Positions 15,174-20,556 of a stretch of 20,556 nt of DNA are shown in pieces; position 1 is the first letter of the stretch; each line of letters begins with the position of its first letter. The stretch spans positions 1-20,556 of the forward strand of contig NZ_CAJMDQ010000046.1 of the NCBI RefSeq assembly GCF_905212195.1, in the 5' to 3' direction. Made by a program: the position numbers and the translations under genes. The notes beneath the pieces were generated by a model that saw only the letters and a program-made list of their open reading frames with translations, did not search any database and was not told the DNA's origin. The DNA is from an uncultured Anaerotignum sp. (GTDB lineage Bacteria > Bacillota > Clostridia > Lachnospirales > Anaerotignaceae).

Positions 15174-17804
15174 ATGAGCAAAAAGTATGTTTACATGTTC
15201 AGCGAAGGTAATGCTTCTATGCGTAACCTGCTGGGCGGTAAAGGCGCAAACCTGGCAGAAATGACAATCCTGGGTCTGCCGATCCCCCAGGGTTTCACAA
15301 TCACAACTGAAGCCTGCACAGAGTACAACGAAGGCGGCAAAAAGCTGACTGACGAAATGATCGCACAGATCGAAGTAGCTCTGGGCAAACTGGAAGAAAT
15401 CGCAGGCAAAAAACTGGGCGATCCCGAAAATCCCCTGCTGGTTTCCGTTCGTTCCGGCGCAAGAGCATCCATGCCCGGTATGATGGACACAGTCCTGAAC
15501 CTGGGTCTGAACGATGTTTCCGTAGAAGGTCTGGCAAGAAAAACTGGCAACCCCAGATTTGCTTATGACTCTTACAGAAGATTTATCATGATGTTTGCTG
15601 ACGTTGTTATCGGCGTTTCCAAATCCAAATTCGAAAGAAAACTGGATGAATACAAAGAACAGGTTGGTGCAAAATACGACACAGATCTGACTGCTGAAGA
15701 CCTGAAAAAAGTTGTAGATATGTTCAAACAGATCTATCTGGATGACCAGGGCAAAGAATTCCCTCAGGATCCTAAGGAACAGCTGTTTGAAGCTGCTATG
15801 GCTGTATTCCGCAGCTGGGATAACCCTCGTGCATTCGTTTACAGAAGAATGAACGACATCCCTTACAGCTGGGGTACTGCTGTTAACGTACAGATGATGG
15901 TATTCGGTAACATGGGTGATACATCCGGTACAGGTGTTGCTTTCACAAGAAACGCAGCAACTGGTGAAAAAGCTATGCTGGGTGAATACCTGGTTAACGC
16001 ACAGGGTGAAGACGTTGTAGCCGGCGTTCGTACTCCTAAGCCCATCGCAAAACTGGCAGAAGATATGCCTGAAGTATATGCTCAGTTTATGGAAATCGCA
16101 AATAAACTGGAAAACCACTACAAAGACATGCAGGATATGGAATTCACAGTTGAAGAAGGCAAACTGTACTTCCTGCAGACAAGAAACGGTAAGAGAACAG
16201 CTAACGCTGCTCTGCGTATCGCTGTAGAAATGGTAGACGAAGGTCTGCTGACAAAAGAAGAAGCTCTGATGAAAGTAGATCCTAAACAGCTGGATCAGAT
16301 CCTGCACCCTGCTTTCGACCAGAAAGCACTGAAAGCAGCTACTCCTATCGGCAAAGGTCTGCCTGCATCTCCCGGCGCTGCTGCTGGTAAAGTTTGCTTC
16401 ACAGCAGAAGACGCAAAAGCTCAGGCTGAAGCTGGCGACAGAGTCATTCTGGTTCGTCTGGAAACATCTCCTGAAGACATCGAAGGTATGGCAGCTGCAC
16501 AGGGTATCCTGACAGTTCGTGGCGGTATGACATCTCACGCAGCCGTTGTTGCTCGTGGTATGGGTACATGCTGCGTATCCGGTTGTGAAGAAATCAAAAT
16601 GAACGAAGAAGCTAAAACATTCACACTGGGTGGCAAAACATTCAAAGAAGGCGACTACATCTCCCTGGATGGTTCCACAGGTAACATCTATGGCGAAGAT
16701 ATCCCTACAGTTGACCCTGAAATCAGCGGCAACTTTGCAAAATTCATGGCTTGGGCTGACGAAAAGAGAGTGCTGAAAGTAAGAACAAACGCTGATACAC
16801 CTCACGATGCTCAGACAGCGATCGACTTCGGCGCAGAAGGTATCGGTCTGACAAGAACAGAGCATATGTTCTTCGAAGGCGACAGAATCATGAAATTCAG
16901 AAAAATGATCCTGGCTGAAACAGTAGAAGAAAGAAAAGCAGCTCTGGCTGGTATCGAACCTTTCCAGAAAGAAGACTTCAAAGGCATCTACAAAGCAATG
17001 GGCGAAAGACCTGTTACAATCCGTCTGCTGGATCCCCCTCTGCATGAATTCATGCCTAACACAGATGAAGAATTCGAAGTTCTGGCTAAAGAAACAGGCA
17101 AAACAGTTGAAGAACTGAAAATCAAAGCAAAAGGCCTGCACGAACTGAACCCTATGATGGGTCACAGAGGCTGCCGTCTGGCTGTAAGCTATCCTGAAAT
17201 CGCAGAAATGCAGACAAAAGCTATCATCGAAGCTGCTGTTGAAGTTTCTGTAGAAGAAGGTATCGAAATCGTACCTGAAATCATGATTCCTCTGGTTGGC
17301 GAAATCAAGGAACTGAAATATGTTAAGAATGTTGTTGTAGAAACAGCTGAAAAAGTAATGGAAGAAAAAGGCAAAAAACTGAAATATCTGGTAGGTACCA
17401 TGATCGAAATCCCTAGAGCTGCTCTGACAGCTGACCAGATCGCTACAGAAGCTGAATTCTTCTCCTTCGGTACAAACGACCTGACACAGATGACATATGG
17501 TCTGTCCCGTGACGACGCTGGTAAAATCCTGGCTGACTACATCGACAAAAACATCTATGAATGCGACCCTACAGCTAGACTGGACAGAACAGGCGTTGGC
17601 CAGCTGATGCAGATTGCTGTAGAAAAAGCAAAACCCGTACGCCCTGACATCCACCTGGGTATCTGCGGCGAACATGGCGGCGATCCTTCTTCCGTAGAAT
17701 TCTGCCACCAGATTGGTCTGGACTATGTATCCTGCTCTCCTTTCCGCGTACCTATCGCAAGATTGGCAGCAGCTCAGGCTCAGATCAGCTTCCCCAGAAA
17801 CTAA
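15174..17804 (+). CDS. ppdK: Pyruvate, phosphate dikinase
   Basis: This cytoplasmic 876-residue enzyme interconverts pyruvate, ATP and phosphate with PEP, AMP and PPi. In anaerobic Clostridia it often serves glycolysis in place of, or beside, pyruvate kinase. I chose ATG 15174, eight bases after AGGAGG (15160-15165); the frame is open upstream by chance. The nucleotide-binding start 'LLGGKGANLAEM', the phosphohistidine loop 'GGMTSHAAVVARGMG' with His455, and the PEP domain 'GICGEHGGDPSS' with Cys831 are complete. Both positions equal those known for the C. symbiosum enzyme. Leu is nearly always CTG and Thr mostly ACA, so the gene is strongly codon-adapted. It is monocistronic, ended by the terminator at 17842. 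Confidence 0.98.
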   Translation: MSKKYVYMFSEGNASMRNLLGGKGANLAEMTILGLPIPQGFTITTEACTEYNEGGKKLTDEMIAQIEVALGKLEEIAGKKLGDPENPLLVSVRSGARASMPGMMDTVLNLGLNDVSVEGLARKTGNPRFAYDSYRRFIMMFADVVIGVSKSKFERKLDEYKEQVGAKYDTDLTAEDLKKVVDMFKQIYLDDQGKEFPQDPKEQLFEAAMAVFRSWDNPRAFVYRRMNDIPYSWGTAVNVQMMVFGNMGDTSGTGVAFTRNAATGEKAMLGEYLVNAQGEDVVAGVRTPKPIAKLAEDMPEVYAQFMEIANKLENHYKDMQDMEFTVEEGKLYFLQTRNGKRTANAALRIAVEMVDEGLLTKEEALMKVDPKQLDQILHPAFDQKALKAATPIGKGLPASPGAAAGKVCFTAEDAKAQAEAGDRVILVRLETSPEDIEGMAAAQGILTVRGGMTSHAAVVARGMGTCCVSGCEEIKMNEEAKTFTLGGKTFKEGDYISLDGSTGNIYGEDIPTVDPEISGNFAKFMAWADEKRVLKVRTNADTPHDAQTAIDFGAEGIGLTRTEHMFFEGDRIMKFRKMILAETVEERKAALAGIEPFQKEDFKGIYKAMGERPVTIRLLDPPLHEFMPNTDEEFEVLAKETGKTVEELKIKAKGLHELNPMMGHRGCRLAVSYPEIAEMQTKAIIEAAVEVSVEEGIEIVPEIMIPLVGEIKELKYVKNVVVETAEKVMEEKGKKLKYLVGTMIEIPRAALTADQIATEAEFFSFGTNDLTQMTYGLSRDDAGKILADYIDKNIYECDPTARLDRTGVGQLMQIAVEKAKPVRPDIHLGICGEHGGDPSSVEFCHQIGLDYVSCSPFRVPIARLAAAQAQISFPRN

Positions 17805-17841
17805 TTTGGAATTTGTAAACAGATTCTGATATAAGGGATAC

Positions 17842-17877
17842 AAAAAGGATAAATCCGAAAGGATTTATCCTTTTTTT
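17842..17877 (+). terminator. Strong terminator after ppdK
   Basis: A perfect 10-bp stem (17847-17856 with 17861-17870) capped by a GAAA tetraloop extends through A5/T5 to 15 bp and ends in seven T. Confidence 0.93.
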
Positions 17878-17897
17878 GTTTTTGTGGGAAAAAGGAT

Positions 17898-18373
17898 GGG
17901 ACGGAAAAGTGAATGGATAAAATTCAGAGGGGAAATGGGATAAGCGGAAAGTTTGGGGAGTGAGTTGGAGTGAAAGGAAAGTGAAAATGGGAAGAAGTGG
18001 GATGGGTTGGAATATAGGGGAAGGAAAATGGGGAGGAATGGGATGTATTGGAAAAGCGAGAAGGAGGAAGTGTAGGGAAAGGGGATAAGTTGGAGAAAAG
18101 GAAAGTGGAGAATGAGGAGAAGTGGGGTGAGTTGGAGTAAAGAAAAGGAAAAATGGGAAAGAATGGGATGGGTTGGAATATAGGAAAAGGAAAATGGAGA
18201 GAAATGGGGTGTATTGAAATAGAGAGAAGGAAGAAGTGCGGGGAAATGGGGTGTATTGAAATAGAGAGAAGGAAGAAGTGCGGGGAAATGGGGTGAGTTG
18301 GAGCAAAGGGAAGTGAAAAATGAGGAGAAGTGGATGTATTCAAAAAATGGAAAACGAGGGAAGGAAATATAGA
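17898..18373. repeat. Degenerate 41/42-base purine-rich tandem repeat array
   Basis: The gap between ppdK and the reductase is filled by an imperfect tandem repeat with unit starts at 17957, 17999, 18040, 18082, 18124, 18165, 18206, 18248, 18290 and 18332; a degenerate start is at 17898-17956. The units at 18206 and 18248 are identical over 42 bases. A consensus begins GGGRTGNRTTGGA and continues as an A/G mixture. Nearly all pyrimidines on the plus strand are T. Long minus-strand frames through it translate to Pro/Phe/Ser/His-rich 14-residue repeats, and none has a ribosome site; I treat it as non-coding. Confidence 0.88.
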
Positions 18374-18395
18374 GAAGTGGAAACTTCTATTAAAT

Positions 18396-18437
18396 AAAAA
18401 AGCCGGAATCTTTTGTTTCGAAGATTTCGGCTTTTTT
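18396..18437 (-). terminator. Terminator of the aldo/keto reductase gene, probably bidirectional
   Basis: A 17-base arm (18396-18412) pairs with 18421-18437, with one non-Watson-Crick position and an 8-base loop. A6 on one side and T6 on the other give a tail on both strands. It closes the minus-strand gene and could also stop stray plus-strand transcripts. Confidence 0.85.
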
Positions 18438-18462
18438 CTATTACGAAAGTTTAAAAAACGAA

Positions 18463-19383
18463 TCAGGGCAGTTTATTTCCAGCGGCGGCATAGAGTTCGT
18501 ACCATTCTTCCCTTGTAAGGGTGATTTCCGCCCCTTTGACGATGCCGGGGATACGGGAGGCGTTAGTTGTACCTACAACTACCTGCATGTTGGCAGGATG
18601 GCGCAGAAGCCATGCTACGGCTATACCGTTTTCTGTGGTGTCGTATTTTTTCGCCAGACGGGTCAGGACGGCATTCAGTTGGGCATAATCGGGATTGCCG
18701 ATGAATGTGCCTTCGAATACACCATACTGAAAGGGGCTATAACACTGAACGGTAATGTGATTCCGGCGGCAGTAATCCAGCACGTTTGCGTCGCGGGAAA
18801 TGCCGTGACTGTCTGTGGTGTTCAGATAAGCGGGGGCATCCAGCAGAAGGGTGTGTGCCAGAGAGAATTGAAGCTGGTTGATTTCCAGCGGCTGTTTGAC
18901 GCATGTTTTCAGAAGTTCTATTTGGCTGGGGGTGTGGTTGCTGATACCGAAATGGAGGACTTTTCCTTGGGATTCCAGTTGGTCAAAGGCTTCTGCCACT
19001 TCTTCCGGTTCCATGAGTAGATCGGGACGGTGGAGGAGCAGATAATCCAGATGGTCTGTTTGCAGGCGGTGCAGACTGGTTTCTACACTGCGGATGATAT
19101 GCTCTTTAGAAAAGTCATAGCAGGTGAATGGGCCGGGACGAATGCCGCATTTGCTCTGAAGAATAAGCTTATCTCGCATGCCGGGCATTTGGTGCAGGGC
19201 CTCCCCGAAAATGGTTTCGCAGGTGCCGTCGCCGTAAATATCCGCGTGATCCCAGAAGTTGACGCCGGATTCCAGTTGTTTTTCTATGAGGTTTTGCAGG
19301 GATTTTGTATCCAGACTGCCGATGCGCATACATCCCTGGATGATGGCGGGGACGTTGCGATTGCCGATGGTGACTTGTTTCAT
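18463..19383 (-). CDS. Aldo/keto reductase, YdhF-like
   Basis: This 306-residue cytoplasmic NAD(P)H-dependent oxidoreductase has the (beta/alpha)8 aldo/keto reductase fold. The four catalytic residues are visible: Asp45 and Tyr50 in 'WDHADIYGDG', Lys78 in 'QSKCGI' and His118 in 'LLLHRPD'. The order and spacing match Escherichia coli YdhF closely ('DHADIYG...CE..FGEAL', 'TDHLDYLLLHRPD', 'GKVLHFGISN'). I placed the start at the ATG complementary to 19381-19383, which follows AAGGAGG; a 13-residue in-frame extension lacks one. It has its own promoter and terminator, so it is monocistronic. The physiological substrate is unknown. Confidence 0.94.
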   Translation of the reverse strand: MKQVTIGNRNVPAIIQGCMRIGSLDTKSLQNLIEKQLESGVNFWDHADIYGDGTCETIFGEALHQMPGMRDKLILQSKCGIRPGPFTCYDFSKEHIIRSVETSLHRLQTDHLDYLLLHRPDLLMEPEEVAEAFDQLESQGKVLHFGISNHTPSQIELLKTCVKQPLEINQLQFSLAHTLLLDAPAYLNTTDSHGISRDANVLDYCRRNHITVQCYSPFQYGVFEGTFIGNPDYAQLNAVLTRLAKKYDTTENGIAVAWLLRHPANMQVVVGTTNASRIPGIVKGAEITLTREEWYELYAAAGNKLP

Positions 19384-19420
19384 ATGGAAACCTCCTTTGT
19401 GTTTCGTATCTGTTAAGTCC

Positions 19421-19448
19421 ATGATACTTCTATGGCGGTGGAAGTCAA
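19421..19448 (-). promoter_or_regulatory. Sigma-A promoter of the aldo/keto reductase gene
   Basis: On the minus strand -35 TTGACT (19443-19448) and -10 TATCAT (19421-19426) are 16 bases apart, about 38 bases upstream of the start codon. The stretch 19449-19685 holds a loose inverted repeat (19475-19482 with 19502-19509) and purine-rich sequence; I see no gene in it. Confidence 0.65.
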
Positions 19449-19730
19449 GGCGATTTTGAGAAAACAGAAAGAATCATCCCAAGAGGTTCCTTTATAATTT
19501 GTTGGGATGTACTTTGGTGTGTCGCAAATAAAAGGGGGGAATGAAGAAGGGAGGGCAAGGAGGCTCAAAGATAAAGATTAGGAAAACGCTTGTTGCTTTT
19601 CTGGCGAAAAAGAGTGAGAAGAATGAAGGGAAAACAGGGGATTCATAAGAAGATGGTGGAGGCAGTTTGTGGAGAAAACGGAGAGAAAAAAGAAAAATCG
19701 CAAAAAAATGAAAAAAATTGAAAAAAGTAG

Positions 19731-19759
19731 TTGACAGATGGAAAGATACCTGATAGAAT
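19731..19759 (+). promoter_or_regulatory. rRNA operon promoter P1
   Basis: -35 TTGACA (19731-19736), 17-base spacer, TGA-extended -10 TAGAAT (19754-19759). It is preceded by five A tracts (19686-19726) about ten bases apart, a likely UP element or bend. A hairpin begins at the predicted start (19766). Confidence 0.85.
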
Positions 19760-19867
19760 AATCAAGCACTCGTAAGAGAGCACAAAAAAACAGAATATCT
19801 GAAGGATGAAAAAAGCCTGTTTTTCAATAAAAATTGAAATATCAGAAAAAAGTATTTTAAAAAGTAC

Positions 19868-19896
19868 TTGACATCGAAAAAGAAATCTGGTAAGAT
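19868..19896 (+). promoter_or_regulatory. rRNA operon promoter P2
   Basis: -35 TTGACA (19868-19873), 17-base spacer, TGG-extended -10 TAAGAT (19891-19896). The hexamer is embedded in AAAAAGTACTTGACA, nearly the same context as P3. A hairpin (19904-19922) begins at the predicted start. Confidence 0.85.
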
Positions 19897-19986
19897 ATTC
19901 AAGCGTCATCGAAAAGATGGCGAAAACAAAATATCGGGTTTGAGAATAAACGGTCAGAAATGACCGAAAAGTTCTTAAAAAAGTAC

Positions 19987-20015
19987 TTGACAAAATAAAA
20001 CAAACCTGATAAACT
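19987..20015 (+). promoter_or_regulatory. rRNA operon promoter P3
   Basis: -35 TTGACA (19987-19992), 17-base spacer, TGA-extended -10 TAAACT (20010-20015). Just upstream is a GAAA-loop hairpin (19951-19966). A hairpin (20022-20044) begins at the predicted start. It is closest to the 16S gene. Confidence 0.85.
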
Positions 20016-20057
20016 AAATGAGCTGACACCGAAATGGTGTGAGCAACAAAAAAGACT

Positions 20058-20077
20058 GATCCTTGAAAACTAAACAG
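20058..20077 (+). promoter_or_regulatory. BoxA-like antitermination site in the rRNA leader
   Basis: TGATCCTTGAAAACTAAACA resembles the CTTTGAAAACT box found in Gram-positive rRNA leaders, where NusB/NusE bind. Position between the last promoter and 16S is as expected. The match is by eye only. Confidence 0.55.
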
Positions 20078-20110
20078 CAGAAATAAACTTACAACCCATA
20101 GTCAATTCAA

Positions 20111-20187
20111 CAGCGACAAAGTCGCTGATAAATGACAAGAGTTTGCCGGTTTCGAAAAAACCGGAGGATAGCCAGATTAACTGGCTA
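20111..20187 (+). other. Pre-16S leader with three hairpins
   Basis: Perfect 7-bp stems lie at 20111-20117/20121-20127, 20146-20152/20158-20164 and 20169-20175/20181-20187. They precede the mature 16S end by 13-90 bases and are probably part of the precursor removed during rRNA maturation; pairing with the 3' flank of 16S cannot be tested in this window. Confidence 0.7.
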
Positions 20188-20199
20188 GGCATTAAACTT

Positions 20200-20556
<357 letters not shown>

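Noticed and set aside
15156..17843. 895-residue open frame antisense to ppdK
   Set aside because: It is in exact codon register with ppdK. It stays open because the sense gene avoids TTA, CTA and TCA codons (Leu is CTG), and its translation is Cys/Phe/His-rich junk with no ribosome site.
17785..18343. Minus-strand frames of 139 and 173 residues through the tandem repeat
   Set aside because: The 42-base period keeps frames open; Pro/Phe/Ser/His repeats, no ribosome site, and the frames run through the ppdK terminator region. Treated as repeat DNA.
17898..18373. CRISPR array
   Set aside because: Repeat units are contiguous and degenerate, with no unique spacers and no cas genes nearby.
19541..19648. 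35-codon basic peptide after an AAAGGGGGG run
   Set aside because: The purine run is too close to the ATG for a normal ribosome site, and the Lys/Gly/Glu composition is what purine-rich DNA gives by chance.

Overview
The window reads as a chromosomal segment of a low-to-mid GC, spore-forming member of the Clostridia. The evidence is the Firmicutes order yqfC-yqfD-phoH-pgpH-ybeY-cdd-...-era-yqzL-recO, a T-box in front of a single-chain glycyl-tRNA synthetase, a pyruvate phosphate dikinase whose active-site numbering matches the Clostridium symbiosum enzyme, strong GGAGG ribosome binding sites, and the 5' end of a 16S rRNA gene. The 16S fragment looks Lachnospirales-like, but I could not search it, so I give no species.

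Layout. (1) 1-2782: an ABC importer of the TrpX/TrpY/TrpZ type (lipoprotein, permease, ATPase). Its first gene is cut by the window edge, and a terminator-like hairpin lies after the lipoprotein gene. (2) 3033-12142: a long, tightly packed cluster. It holds two sporulation genes (yqfC, yqfD), phoH, the c-di-AMP phosphodiesterase pgpH, ybeY, cdd, an unknown 112-residue protein, a family 4 uracil-DNA glycosylase, an unknown 155-residue protein, era, a 51-codon yqzL-like gene and recO. Several genes overlap by 17-47 bases, which suggests translational coupling. (3) 12161-13950: glyQS with its own promoter, a glycine T-box and a terminator. (4) 13957-14604 (minus): a small four-helix membrane protein, divergent from (5) ppdK (15174-17804). 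(6) 17898-18373: a purine-rich degenerate tandem repeat. (7) 18463-19383 (minus): a YdhF-type aldo/keto reductase. (8) 19686-20556: an rRNA operon control region with three tandem promoters, a leader rich in hairpins and the first ~357 bases of 16S rRNA.

The central cluster joins RNA and ribosome maturation (YbeY, Era, perhaps PhoH), nucleotide salvage and DNA repair (Cdd, Udg, RecO), second-messenger turnover (PgpH) and mother-cell sporulation proteins. The glyQS and ppdK genes use a strongly biased codon set (CTG for Leu, ACA for Thr, AGA/CGT for Arg), as expected for highly expressed genes.

The least ordinary parts are non-coding: (a) a run of nine hairpins in 350 bases between yqzL and recO, bounded by a 29-base near-direct repeat and containing a cloverleaf-like four-way fold; (b) the 41/42-base tandem array between ppdK and the reductase, which seems to have higher-order structure; and (c) three rRNA promoters that each place a different hairpin at the expected transcription start. 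I saw no CRISPR array, insertion sequence, prophage or defence system.
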